Source of the DNA: Coniochaeta sp. PMI_546 | Lineage: Eukaryota > Ascomycota > Sordariomycetes > Coniochaetales > Coniochaetaceae | Direction: 5' to 3' | DNA: 64,000 bases | NCBI GenBank assembly: GCA_021432605.1 | Contig: MU271159.1 | Coordinates: forward strand, 1-64,000 | Shown here: one piece after another, positions 1 to 9,901 of the stretch | Position numbering within the stretch: the first letter of the stretch is position 1 | Layout of the letters: the number at the start of each line of letters is the position of its first letter | Translations under genes and position numbers: made by a program | The notes under the pieces: model-generated | Databases searched by the model: none | What the model saw: only the letters and a program-made list of their open reading frames with translations | What the model was told of the DNA's origin: nothing

Positions 1-306
1 CTCTGGTATCGTTAAGACAAGTGTCTTACTCAAAAGATAACCTCAATTGAATACTTAGATTGATCACTGGGTGATCAAGAACTATCTGTAGCGGAGTCTA
101 GAGAGACTCCTTCCTATATACTTGTAGAGACTGTGGTGATATGGTCGATAGGAAACTATCACCCATATCCTGATATGCCTGCTATGAAACTATTCCTTCT
201 ATCAGTCACGTGACCCGGGGTCCCTGGCCCATGCAGTGCGATACGCCCTGCATGTCTGTTCCTTATCGATTGGCGGGGTTCCCTTCGTAACCGTTGGTCT
301 GTAACA
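1..306 (-). repeat. Partial LTR, family F1-like, minus orientation, cut by window edge
   Basis: Read on the minus strand this begins TGTTACAGACC and follows the same course as the LTR at 932-1322: the CCCCGCCAAT block, a GGGTCACGTGACTGAT block, a GATTGATCACTGGGTGATCAAG block near the other end, and the GTCTTAACGATACC block. The last roughly 85 bp lie outside the window or are missing. It is a diverged subtype (for example near the palindromic TATCAC part) and is hardly RIP-mutated. What follows at 307 does not match the internal 3' end of F1 elements, so it is a 5' or solo LTR, or a truncated copy. Confidence 0.7.
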
Positions 307-693
307 CAGATGCGATGATCTAAAAATAGGTATTAGGAAGTGAAACCCATTTCAGTTTTCTGTGTCCGGGTTACCTGGAACTGGCTGACTACTTGGACTC
401 CATTGCATAATCTTGTTATCTCTATTGTGTTATAGAGCTCTGAATTTCGAGTCGAAGATTGTTATGCCACTGGGAGTTGGCTGTTGATACCTAACGGTGA
501 TTGGGAGAAAGTCGCCGCAGGCCTGGTTGGGCATGGCACGCGCGGTCTGGGAAACCGAGCGACAGCCCTGTTCGAGCTCTGGCTGTTACTATGGCTCCTT
601 GGTGGTGGCGGCCTGGTCTCCCTACCGGTCTACGAAGAGCTCCTAATCTTGCATTGGTTTATGATGAAAGCTAAAGTCTTAGGTTAAATACGT
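307..693. other. Unassigned sequence between LTR fragment and recombinase tail
   Basis: The stretch is GC-normal. It holds a 67-codon plus-strand ORF (484-687) with a Leu/Gly-rich run and no recognised domain. At about 426-442 there is a string resembling a tRNA-type primer binding site (TTATAGAGCTCTG), which could mean that 307-690 is the start of another retroelement. The evidence is too weak to call an element or a gene. Confidence 0.3.
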
Positions 694-1465
694 CTAGGCC
701 CTTAATTTAACGCCGTGAATCCTCTCTATATAGTTCTTAAAGTGGTCTAGGTACTCGAACTTCAACGACCCCCCCTTATACTTAGGATAGTTGTATACTA
801 TCTATTTCGTAACGCTTATATGTTTCGCGTACGCCTTATCGAAGTAGTCGTATATCATAACAAGTCGATAGTATTAGAAAGTCCTCTCTTCGTAAGACAG
901 GCTCTTATCCCCGATATAACGGGGGCATTACTGTTACAAACCTACAGGTGACGAAGGACACCCCGCTAATAGATAACGAACATGTATACGAGGCTTATCG
1001 TACTGTATGGGCAAGGGACCTCGGGTTACGTGACTGATTATTGTGATCGTAATGATCAGGAAGGATTACGGTCGGTATGATCATAGCTATCGCTATGATC
1101 ACTATAGTCTCTACTAGTATATAGGGAGGAGTCCCTCGGGGCTCCGCTATAGATAGTTCTTGATCACCCAGTGATCAATCTAAGTATTCAATCGAGGTTA
1201 TCATTGAGTAAGACACTTGTCTTAACGATACCAAAGTGAAGATTGCTTGTTATACCTTAACTTACTTACCTTAAGTAACAGAACTCACCTTCTGATCCTT
1301 AGCCCGTCTTGGGATCGTTACAATTACGTTCTTTGTATCAAGAGCGGAAACGTGTCTAGGCCGGGAGACTCCTCCTTTACCATAATATCGGTAGGCGCTC
1401 TTTGCCGAATACGTTCACGTTTGACAGTCTCTCGCTTGTAATATAGGATAGATATGAGCTCGCCC
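694..1465 (-). pseudogene. C-terminal tail of a DUF3435/FluG-like tyrosine-recombinase gene, split by a solo LTR
   Basis: On the minus strand the segment about 1465-1328 encodes a Lys/Arg-rich stretch leading to ...LDTFPLLIQRT. After the LTR and its target duplication, 931-694 continues with CPRYIGDKSLSYEER, a degenerate second zinc-binding half (Y-x-YPKYKGG), then LDHFKNYIERIHGVKLRA and a stop at 694-696. This order (C-x2-[CY]-x-GD-x-LSYEER ... HFKNH-like ... HG-x-x-LR) is what I know from the C-terminal zinc-finger-like tails of fungal DUF3435 proteins, which are tyrosine recombinases related to Cryptons and Starship captains. The catalytic domain is absent; upstream sequence has been replaced by the NLR remnant on the other strand. 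Several zinc-ligand Cys/His codons read as Tyr and stops interrupt the frame, so it is dead. The family call is from memory of motifs, with no search. Confidence 0.6.
932..1322 (+). repeat. Solo LTR, gypsy family F1, with 5-bp target duplication ATTAC
   Basis: The LTR is 391 bp, from TGTTACAAACC to GATCGTTACA, the same length and nearly the same sequence as the two LTRs of the element at 29217-35977. It is flanked by ATTAC on both sides (927-931 and 1323-1327). No internal element sequence adjoins it, so it is the product of LTR-LTR recombination or a solo remnant. It is much less RIP-mutated than the copies in the central block. It split the recombinase tail annotated at 694-1465. Confidence 0.9.
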
Positions 1466-3097
1466 GCCCGGATGCGGAGTGCAAGGAGCGCGGTGGAGCT
1501 CAACCCTTCCGGCTGTTTGCACAGGATCTGAAGAAGACGGAGCGAGAGGCAAATGCAAAGCGGCGCATTGGCGACACCATGGACTTTGTCCTTTCGGCTA
1601 AGAGCATCATCGACTCCGCCGTCCAAGCCGTGCCCCAGGCCGCTCTCGCGTGGACCGGTGTCTGTTTTGCGCTGCATGTAGGCAACCGAGGCATCCGTGC
1701 CGACGCATACTAACTTTGGGTAGATCCTGGTAAACCTACTAAGGGAGACGGACGCGAACCGCAGAAGCATCGTCTTCGTCGACCCGAATGGATTGGTACT
1801 GGAATTTGGCGAGCCTGCTCCTCCGAGAGAACACGGTCGACGGAGCGTCAGCAGGCCTTCGCCAAGAACTGGAAAAAAAGGCTCGTCTGCTTGTACCAAG
1901 CGCTCCTCTCGTACCAGATGATGAGCGTGTGCTCCTACTACCGCAACCGCGGTGTCGACTTCTTGCGCAGTGTCGTGCAGCTTGATGGCTGGGATGGCGG
2001 CCTAACAAAGATCCACGACGCTGAGAGTGCGGTCCAGCAGGACTCTGCCACGTACATCACGCAACAGGTTCTGTCTTATCTCCGCCGGCTCGTCCTCGCT
2101 GCGGAAATGCGTGAGACGAAGCTCCGAGTACCGCCATGACCGCCCTGGCACATCGCCTGCACTGACGCGGCACTGGCTCGTCCCGTTCGGACGCAACAGG
2201 GACTTTGTGGGCCGTGAATCGACTCCAGCGCAGCTTCTCGAGAGAATCTCTCCTACTGCCGACAAGGACGACTGCCAGCGGACCGCCATCGAGGGCCTCG
2301 GAGGCGTCGGAAAGACCCAGATCGCGCTCGAGGCCGCTTTCCGTGTCCGGGACGAGCACCCGGACTGCCATGTCTTCTGGGTTCCCGCCGTCGATGCCGC
2401 CACGTTCGAGAACGCCTACCGTGAGAACGGTCGACGGCTCCGGGTCGCGGGGATTGACGACGATAAGGTGGATGTCAAGCTGCTGGTCAAGACGGCTCTA
2501 AGCCAGAGTACTCATAACTGGCCCTTGGTTGTCGATAACGCCGACGACGTCGAGCTGCTCTTCGGTGCTGCCGGCGCCACGCCGTTGTGCGACTGCCTTC
2601 CTTTTAGTTACAGTGGCTCCATCCTGTTCACGACCCGGAACCACGAGGCTGTCCGAAAGCTTGATATCCCAAAGACTGGGGTTCTCCGTGTGGCAGACAT
2701 GAGCAGGCTCGAAGCCACCGAGTTGTTGCAGAGACACCAGGATGCAGCTCAGACGAGCGACTCTGAGAGCACGACGGAGTTGCTTGACTTCTTAGCCGGT
2801 CTGCCGCTCGCCATCAAGCAGGCATCTGCTTATATGGATCAAACCAGGATGACGGCCAGGCAGTATTTGGAACACTGCCGGTCGAGCGACGAGCGCTTGA
2901 TCGAGCTGCTGAGCAAGGACTTTGAGGATCGAGCCCGCTACAAAAGCACCGGAAATCCTGTTGCTACAACATGGCTGATTTCGTTCCGCCATATCTCCCG
3001 TGATAACCAGCTCGCCGCCCAATACCTGAGATTCATGTCATTTCTCGCTGAGAAGGACATTCCGAAAAGCCAGCTGAAAAAGCAGTCATATTTCTAG
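1463..3097 (+). pseudogene. NLR (STAND) gene remnant: NACHT_N domain followed by NB-ARC
   Basis: The first part (about 1463-2139), spread over three frames, encodes pieces typical of the fungal NACHT_N domain of NWD-type NTPases: QDLKKTEREANAKRRIGD, AVPQAALAWTGVCFAL, MDWYWNLASLLLRENTVDG, ALLSYQMMSVCSYYRNRG and DSATYITQQVLSYLRRLV. The second part, open from about 2160 to 3097, is NB-ARC: FGRNRDFVGRES, P-loop GLGGVGKTQIALEAAF, Walker-B-like WPLVVDNADD, sensor GSILFTTRNHEA and GLPLAIKQASAYM. The protein stops soon after FLAEKDIPKSQL, so the winged-helix end and all C-terminal repeats (TPR, WD or ankyrin) are missing, as is the 5' end. At least three frame changes separate the pieces. Such proteins act in heterokaryon incompatibility and fungal innate immunity. 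The 2027-3097 frame could still be transcribed, but a working receptor is unlikely. Confidence 0.8.
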
Positions 3098-3502
3098 TCT
3101 GTGCTGCAGACTACTGCCCAAATAAGATCTACTGCCCGTGGGCAGTACTGCCGAAATAGCCGAAGCTTACTGCCGATGGGGTGATACTCATTATATAACC
3201 CCGCCCGACTTAGGATAGTTAGGCAACAACGAAGATGCTCGACTCCGACATCGCCAAGGGTTGCCTAGCGTCAAATTTGTGCTGCCTGATCACTAGAATT
3301 GCGTGTCGTCTTGACCGGATTACGGCAGACGGCGACGGGCTGGGCTGTTCGCTGCCCGAGACAAGGCAGTAGGTTAAGAACCACTAGATAAATTGAGTTC
3401 ATACCTTGAGTACCAGAGAGGTGGTGTCCGTCCTCTCTGCCGCCCATCTGGGACTCATTCTTCTTTGAAAACCATCAACTTTTCATCTTTTCATCAATCA
3501 AA
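3098..3502. other. Intergenic: ACTGCC motif cluster, then promoter region of the next gene
   Basis: Between about 3110 and 3180 the hexamer ACTGCC or its complement occurs five times, including the near-palindrome ACTGCCCGTGGGCAGT at about 3131-3146, followed by a TATATAA-like string near 3194. It may be a terminus of an unrecognised DNA element or a MITE. From about 3440 the sequence becomes C/T-rich and ends in ATCAATCAAAATG, a normal fungal translation-start context. Confidence 0.35.
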
Positions 3503-4272
3503 ATGCCCGTCACAGAGGTCGGTTGTATGGTCGTCAAAGAGGGCGTCGATGTCATAGACGAGACGACCCCAGGCGGCAAGATCCTAGCGACAGCCCACAA
3601 GAAGATCACTAGTGAGCCCACTGGTCCCTTTCGCATCTACTGGGGGTTGGAGGTCGAAGACCCGAAACACCTTTGGAGCTTCTTTGACTTCACCTCGGTG
3701 GAGGAGCACGCGAGGTTCGCCAAGGAGTAGGTACCGAGACAACCTCAAGCCTTCTCCCTCCATCCTCCCTTCTCTGGGCCGTGGGCTGAACACACGGACG
3801 CAGCTTTGGTGAAGACATTGTCAAGGACCACCACAAGATCCTCGATCGCGGCTTGTTCGCCAAGCACCTCGACATGAAGCCCTACCCGCCCCCTGCACTG
3901 AAATCGCCGGTCACGGAGATCATGCTGGCCTGGTTTCCCTCGGACTTGTCCCCAGAGCTGAAGGACGCGACAAACAAGAAGCTCGAGCAATTCTCTGATA
4001 AGGCCAACGAGGCGTGCCCGGATATCCAGGCCATCAACCTGGGCTGGGGGCTGGAGAACGATTTCCCGGTCCGTGGAAGTGAGGCGGGGGAGAAGGGGTG
4101 TCTGGTGGCATTGTTCATTGGCTGGCTGAGTATCGATGCGCACTTGAAGTTCTGCGATACGGATGGGTTCAAGGAGGCCGTGCCTCTGATCAGGGACCTG
4201 GAGGGTGTGATCAAGTTGATTATGTTCCATGTCAGGTTTCAAGTCATGGAGAATGAGATAAGGAAGGAGTAG
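3503..4272 (+). CDS. Dimeric alpha/beta-barrel (ABM-like) domain protein, two exons
   Basis: Exons are 3503-3726 and 3804-4272. The 77-bp intron starts GTAGGT and ends CAG, and joining gives an uninterrupted 230-residue protein; the join creates ...FAKD-FGEDIVKDHHK. The first half (MPVTEVGCMVVKEGVDV ... FRIYWGLEVEDPKHLWSFFDF) and the second half (VTEIMLAWFPSDL ... INLGWGLENDF ... CLVALFIGWLSIDAHLKF) have the same strand-helix rhythm, with a W-G-LE-[VN] core and a hydrophobic FIGW-like strand. This suggests two ferredoxin-like ABM (antibiotic biosynthesis monooxygenase-like) units. There is no signal peptide. Members of this fold include heme- and cofactor-free oxygenases, but most fungal ones are uncharacterised, so no reaction is claimed. 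The gene appears intact, with start in context CAAAATGCC. Confidence 0.8.
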
Positions 4273-5725
4273 AACAACGGCATGGTGGAAGATGGTTACC
4301 TTTCCGCAGCAGTTGACTGGGATGAGCCATTCATTTATATAACGCCCGGCCGTGTTGTTACGCAAATGGCCAAAAACATGAAGTTGGTTCCAGGACTGGA
4401 TGCATCAGATGAAACAGCCTCGGCATACTTTGTTCCTGGCGTTTAGCACAACGCGGGAGGTCTAGCCTGTACTACGACGAGATCCCTGGTGACTGCGGAG
4501 CAAGACAGAAGAAGATGGGCAACAAACTCGTGTAAGCAATTTCGACAAATATCCTAATCACCTAGCAGTTATCGTTCAGCAGAGCCTCTTCCGGCCACTC
4601 GCCGCTTAGTCCAGGCACCCCCAGACGATATCCATCCAAACTTGACACGGTTGTGGTGAGTGCGGACGGCAAGTGGGTTCCTGTCGGGCGAGCCAAGCGG
4701 GCTGAAGGAAGTGGGAATGCGATCTCCGATCGTAACTCATTAGCTCGGATCTCGAAAGTAACCATAAATCTCTTCTTTACACATGTATGTCATGCATGTG
4801 ATGATGCGAATGTGACCAGGGTATTATCCGGTTCCTCAGTGAGACATGAGATGCACGCATGTTTCTTAGCGTTGAAATGGAAGGTGCTGTGTGGACATGG
4901 ATAATACAAGCTGCTGTCAGACTCCCCGCCTCCCTACGCCTGTACGGATTCATGAAGCAAGTGAGCTGGAAGAAACATGTGAATGAATGCTTCCAGAATT
5001 ATATCGGCAGCTTTGGGGAAAGCTTGGTTTCCTGCCCTGTCCCTGATTGTCTTGTATGGTCTAAGCTTAACTTCCGCTTCTCCAGAAGGACAGGAGGACA
5101 CGGAAGGAACCTTTTGTTCCTTAAGACAAGCTTTTAAAGAGAACTTGCTGCCTGTAGCCTCAGGCCTGTCAAAGGTATTAACAGCATGTGCGTGGCTTGA
5201 GTTGTGGCTCACTAGGGTACGGGCCACGCTGCGGCGACGACCAACAACAGGCTGCTTCCGGAACACATTGATTGCAATAAGATGTTCCACGATCACAAGC
5301 TCCACCACGCGGCTCGTCGAGACGTACGGCGTATCCGCTTCTTGGCCGAGTCGTGTTCCTTATATGGCTAGGATTTGGCCTGCACCTACTCCCTGTCACG
5401 GTTTTCTTCTGCGGGGAAGCATTATCGTCTCCCTGTTGACGACGCGCTTCGGACGCTTCAGGTGGTAGAAGAGCTGCATCGGATGCGGGTTCCAATACCA
5501 TAAAATGTTTGGCCGCTAGTGGGAGCCGTATCAACTATGTAGGCGGCGAATTCTCGAGGGTAGACTCTCTCGAGAGCATCTTCTTCGTCTCTTTGGTTCC
5601 CTCGTCCTTGTCCGCTTGGGTGGCGGCCTCCCTCGTTACCTCGAACTCCACCCCCACTCCCTAGCCATCGGCATATCTCCCGCACATTCACTTTTCCTAT
5701 CCACGAGGAAGCGCCTGGCCGACGT
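4273..5725. other. Intergenic, no supported gene
   Basis: Several overlapping ORFs of 60-160 codons occur on both strands, but none shows a recognisable domain, consistent frame or intron structure. The stretch 4560-5460 is GC-normal and may be decayed coding sequence. I see no LTR, tRNA or tandem array. Confidence 0.4.
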
Positions 5726-7217
5726 TCACGGGCGTCCCGCTCTGAGCACGCCCGCCCCGAGTGCTACGCGCTCTTCGGCCCGCTGTAGCTTGTCGTGCAC
5801 GAGGGTGAAGCCTACGTAGCAGAGCAGAAGGAGCACGGTAAAAGGGCCTGTGAAAACCCAGTATATCCATAGACGCGAACTCAACACGGGCTCGCCGGGC
5901 GGTGCCGAGAAGTCGAATAGAGGCATGGCGAACAGGGTCTGCGATAAATAAAGATTAGCTCTAGAATATGGAGATTGGGATGTTGGACTCAAATGGCCGA
6001 CGATGGCGAATGTATCCCCGTGCGAGAGGGCAGGGATTAACTCACAGCGAAAAAAGTCCCAGGTAGGAACAAGATGGTCATGACGGCTATGGCCTTCATG
6101 GCTGCGCTGTCATGCTTCGTTGCAACGGCAATCTCCCGAGCTGCAAAGTTGTATATCTAGCATGTAGAAGACATGTGCCATCAGTCATCCAGTCAATCAT
6201 AGAGTCGCCCCTGCACTACTTTGTGAGATATACCGCGTTTGTCTGTGCTTCCGCTCGCTGCGCTAGGAACTCGAAGTTCCAAAGGGTGCTGTTGGCCCTG
6301 TCGGCGGTGAAGCTAAGCAGCTCCCGCAGTTGCCCGACAGCTGCCTGCTGTACTTCGCAGATCATGGGTCCTCCCGACTGGCTGTCAACACCGCTGTTGC
6401 GCTTGGAGACGTCACCGATGCTCTTGCGTATCAGATCGATAGTCTGGAGCAACTCCTTTGTCTCGCTCGTCCAGAGGATCGACAGCTGAGATATTCCGAG
6501 AACCATCTTGGTTATGGCGCTGTCCGCGGCATCGGCTATGTCGATGAGAGGGTTCGGTGGGGCGTCTGGGTCGGGGACCGCGGTGCGGCCGCTGGCAGTC
6601 TCGGCTTGGACTAGCTCGTTCCACAGTGCACCGATTTGCTCCTGCAAGAGGTAGCTATTGTGAAGGGTCAACAAAGACGGCAGGAGAAGCGGGTGGGAGG
6701 CTATTTTGGTAAGACTGGCGGACTTCAACTGCTTGTGTATGAGGTCCTGTTGGGCATCGCTGAGCCCGATGAGCACGGCACAGGTGATATGGCTGTCCAT
6801 GTTGTACGATATTGAGAGCGCCATATTCATGGTAATCATTCCTTTGGTCGGAGTCCTCATAGTGAAGCCTGTATCGGTTCTTAGTTCCGAATGGTCTGTT
6901 CCACTTCTGATGGTTTACTTGTCAAGTTGTGATTACCGACCTAGTGTTCTTCTAGAGCCATCAACTGGGGCTCGGTGGAAGTGCCGACATGGGGTGGAAA
7001 TGGCCCAAGGTGTTGCACTGGGCAACTGCAATTTTTCCATGACTTGCTCGAAGTTCTGCCCCGAGAACGGAACGGTCAAGTGCAATTTCTTTTCGACCTG
7101 GTCAGAATCAACCGGTCCGTGTGGGAAGCCGTAACAGACCACGGGCTCTGTGCCACGATACGGGCCTGTACTAAATCCAGCTGTTAGACTTGGTACGTCT
7201 AGAGCAATGTCGTCCAT
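5726..7217 (-). CDS. CorA-like membrane protein, four exons
   Basis: Proposed exons (minus strand) are 7217-6941, 6895-6234, 6156-6046 and 5938-5726, giving 420 codons with all phases agreeing. Introns 2 (GTATAT...CTAG) and 3 (GTGAGT...CGCAG) are well supported; intron 1 (45 bp, GTCGGT...ACAG) is less certain. The long middle exon is helical and Leu/Gln-rich, ending LWNFEFLAQRAEAQTNA. The third exon gives AREIAVATKHDSAAMKAIAVMTILFLPGTFFA, which runs across intron 3 into TLFAMPLFDF (membrane segment 1). It is followed by SSRLWIYWVFTGPFTVLLLLCYVGF (segment 2) and a short charged tail. This tail architecture is that of fungal CorA-like proteins. The GMN signature of true Mg2+ channels is absent, as usual in this fungal branch, so transport is not shown. 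The N-terminus MDDIALDVPSLTAGFSTG lacks a signal peptide. The gene looks intact apart from the uncertain first intron. Confidence 0.65.
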
Positions 7218-8149
7218 GAGGGAGCCGCCACGAACATGAGGCGGAGACCGCCGGCAACACCATGAGGCAAGACGCTTGACTATATTACCATACGCATGTT
7301 AGCTAAGACCCTGTTGCATACGTAGCACAGGACTTACAATACCTTGTCCAGCCAAGTAAGGAGACCATTCTGGCTTTTTATACCTGTGCCGGTCGCATCT
7401 AGCCTTGGTTTGCCCTGACCCGTTGTTAGGTTTCGACCCAAGGGTAAGGGTCAACAATATTCGGTTACATTCGTACCTTTGCATTGATATTCACAGTCAA
7501 GCAGCGAACATTAGCAGACTCGTCGAATTCGAGCAACTTGTCACTAATCTCCACGTCCGTCAGCCCCGTCATCAGACCTACACAATCCATGTCAGGTAAG
7601 AGGATTATCACCACTCAATGGTGACTTTGCGGAGAACAGCGACGAAGTTTTGAGCACAAGCCGGTTTTTTGCGAAGATCAGGGGGCGCTGACGCAAGATA
7701 TTAGAGGGACCGAATCGTATGCTTTTCGGCACCACAACAAAAAGACGATGCTTATGCACGGCAGCCCAGCTGAACAACGCACATATACATGGTGGGGGCG
7801 CCTGGTCGCCCGCATTCATTGGACACCCATACTCTGTATCCTCCATCTCTGGCGCGTCCTTCACCAATAGTTGGCAGAAGGTCATGCCACGTTCCGTATT
7901 TGTTTTTGTCAGACGCATGAGAAAGTGCCATAATGCGCCGCGCATTGCATCTGTATATAATACCCCACCCTAGCTTCCCTATCGCTCTACAGATATAATC
8001 GACAAGATCCTGACTTCAAGCCTGGACCAGCAAACTCCCCTAACAACCCTGCTACGTAACCGATTGAATCAAATTACAACTCCCGAGAATGTATAATGTG
8101 TATAAACCTCCCCTGAACCCTCCTCAATGCGGCTTAACACCGAGTCAAA
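7218..8149. other. Divergent intergenic region, no supported gene
   Basis: This region separates the minus-strand CorA-like gene from the plus-strand hydrolase gene. ORFs of up to 117 codons occur on the minus strand (7592-7945) but show no domain, and their codon pattern is unconvincing. A TATATAA-type string lies near 7954. The region probably carries both promoters. Confidence 0.4.
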
Positions 8150-9112
8150 ATGATTTCCACTTCTGGAGGAATCCACCTCATTCCGATGTTGAGTAAGGGG
8201 TTTAAAACTTTCGATCCTGCACTATTCGCAAGTTATTAGAGTTGCTGACGGTGGTATCAGTATAGTCTTTATTCACTCCGTGGGCGAGGACCACAGCTCG
8301 GCATGGACACACGACAACACTACATGGCCGAAGGACTTGCTCGGCGCGAAACTGCCAACTGCCCGGATCATGTCGTACAAGTATCAACCAAGCGCCGAGG
8401 ATTTCTTCCCAGCAGCGGACGCAAGTGATAAGACCAAGGAGAGGATGGATAGGCTCGCCGATGATCTTTATAAACACCTGCTAGGACCAGTATCCGGTAT
8501 GCAACCAGCAGTAGGTCAAGCAAACCTCCATATCCCCCTTGCCGATGCTGACAGAGCCGAAAGCAACGAGACCAGCGGGCCAAGAAGCCGCTCTACTTTG
8601 TGGCGCATTGCCTCGGTGGGCTAGTGTGCGCGAATCTCCTCGCCAGGATAGGCGACGACGAGGGAAGAGATCGGGCCGACAGACTCAACTGCCGCGGCGT
8701 GATCTTCCTCGGGACCCCGTTTGCCAACCAAGACGAGAGCGCCTTTTGGCAGAGTCTGGCCAAGCGGCTGGGCTGCGAAGCGAGTGTTCAGATGACGGCA
8801 GCCGCTGGTCCAGTGTGCGTCCGCCGTGCTTTTAGAGCTAAGCTAGTGAGGTCTCTTCAGGTCCACATCGCACTTTTTGCCGAGGAGGGCGAGTCGGAGG
8901 ACGTGATCGTGAAGGACGAGTACGTTGACCTGATTGACGGAGCGTCAGCGCCGCTTACTCTTGAGAACGACCACTTCTCGATATCGAGGTTCCAAAGCAC
9001 GGAAGATCCAGGATTCAAGGCGGTGTATGAGATTCTGAACGAGTGGATCGCCCAGGCTAGGCGAACCAATATCCGCTTACCTCTTGTTAGAGCAATGGCG
9101 AGGTCCTATTAG
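8150..9112 (+). CDS. Alpha/beta hydrolase of DUF676/serine-esterase type with Cys at the nucleophile elbow
   Basis: Proposed exons are 8150-8192, 8242-8489 and 8555-9112 (282 codons). Introns of 49 bp (GTAAGG...TTAGAG) and 65 bp (GTATCC...TGACAG) restore one frame. Landmarks in order: GISIVFIHSVGEDHSSAW (strand 3 and oxyanion region; relatives read IHGLGG or similar), WPKDLLGAKLPTARIMSYKY, AKKPLYFVAHCLGGLV (nucleophile elbow), CRGVIFLGTPFANQDE, and NDHFSISRFQS holding the likely catalytic His. In relatives the elbow is AHSLGG. Here the codon at 8609-8611 is TGC, so Ser is replaced by Cys, and the upstream HG is HS. This fold is frequent alone or at the N-terminus of fungal NLR proteins. There is no signal peptide or membrane segment. 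Exon 1 is the weakest part of the model; exons 2-3 are firm. The protein may be a Cys-nucleophile enzyme, or catalytically dead and a binder only. Confidence 0.7.
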
Positions 9113-9250
9113 GTAGCATCCGGGATTTAGTTGATATCTCATGAATGACTAGTGGATCGTGCGTGTGTACGTAATTGAGTCCGTATTGCCTTGTTAGGCC
9201 ATAGATGCTGCCATCGTAAATAGGCATGCAAATTTCGATATTCTGTCCAT

Positions 9251-9901
9251 ATGGAAACCTGCTCGTCGTCTCCAGTCAAGTCTATACAAGATCCTAGATC
9301 CCGATCTAGCCTCTTGCAAGTACGACTCGCGAATAGTGGGAGTGCACGCAGCCTTGTTGTCCCGCGTGAGGCTTCAGTAGTCTGGACGAAAGGTTGGAAT
9401 GTAAATTGTAGTTGGAATTCGCCATCAATAATGTAGGTGAGTTGGATTGAGCAGGGCGTCTAACCCGCGTGCCAGGAAGGGGGGAAGGAATTAGCAGCCA
9501 GGTCGAGACAGGGACACCGCCACTTAACAAGCTCCTGGAGGCAATCAGCGAACAACGAAACATGATCTGCGAATTGCACGACGTGGTGAGCAGACAGGAA
9601 AATACGATTGAAGAACTGCACCGCCAACTCCAAGCCGACCAACACACGATGGAATGCATGCTGCAAGACACTAAAGCCCAGCTGGCGTTGGAGTCTCACC
9701 GCCCCGGGTTCGGCCACGACTGCAAAACACCATGGCAAAACGGTACTTTAAGGGGTGGAATGAAGGGGCCTTTGAAGCTGTTCGAAGAGATATTATTGAA
9801 GAATGGAAACGGTCGCTGAAATCGAACTCTGACAAGGGAAGCACGCCTCTCCAGGAAGGCGCTGCGTCCAAGCCGGAAGACCTTCCAGGAGCGGATTCTT
9901 G
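9251..9901 (+). CDS. Hypothetical coiled-coil protein, doubtful model, possible frameshift
   Basis: An ATG at 9251 opens 60 codons of low-complexity Ser/Arg-rich sequence. A 48-bp intron (GTAGGT at 9432 to AAG at 9479, with a CTAAC branch-like site) would join it to a heptad-patterned segment: LNKLLEAISEQRNMICELHDV and ENTIEELHRQLQADQ (about 9520-9690), a good coiled coil. That frame ends at 9819. A different frame from about 9705 to 9901 also looks coding (MAKRYFKGWNEGAFEAVRRD, IIEEWKRSLKSNSDKGS), suggesting a frameshift, an undetected intron, or two small genes. I recognise no family. It lies just downstream of the Cys-elbow hydrolase and just before the RIP block, so decay is plausible. 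Confidence 0.35.

Noticed and set aside
426-442. Primer-binding-site-like string (TTATAGAGCTCTG)
   Set aside because: Short match only and no LTR end directly upstream; not enough to define another retroelement.
4859-5534. Several 90-160-codon ORFs on both strands
   Set aside because: Mutually overlapping without domain content; may be decayed DNA but no gene can be supported.
7592-7945. 117-codon minus-strand ORF in the divergent intergenic region
   Set aside because: No motif, odd composition and no supporting splice sites.
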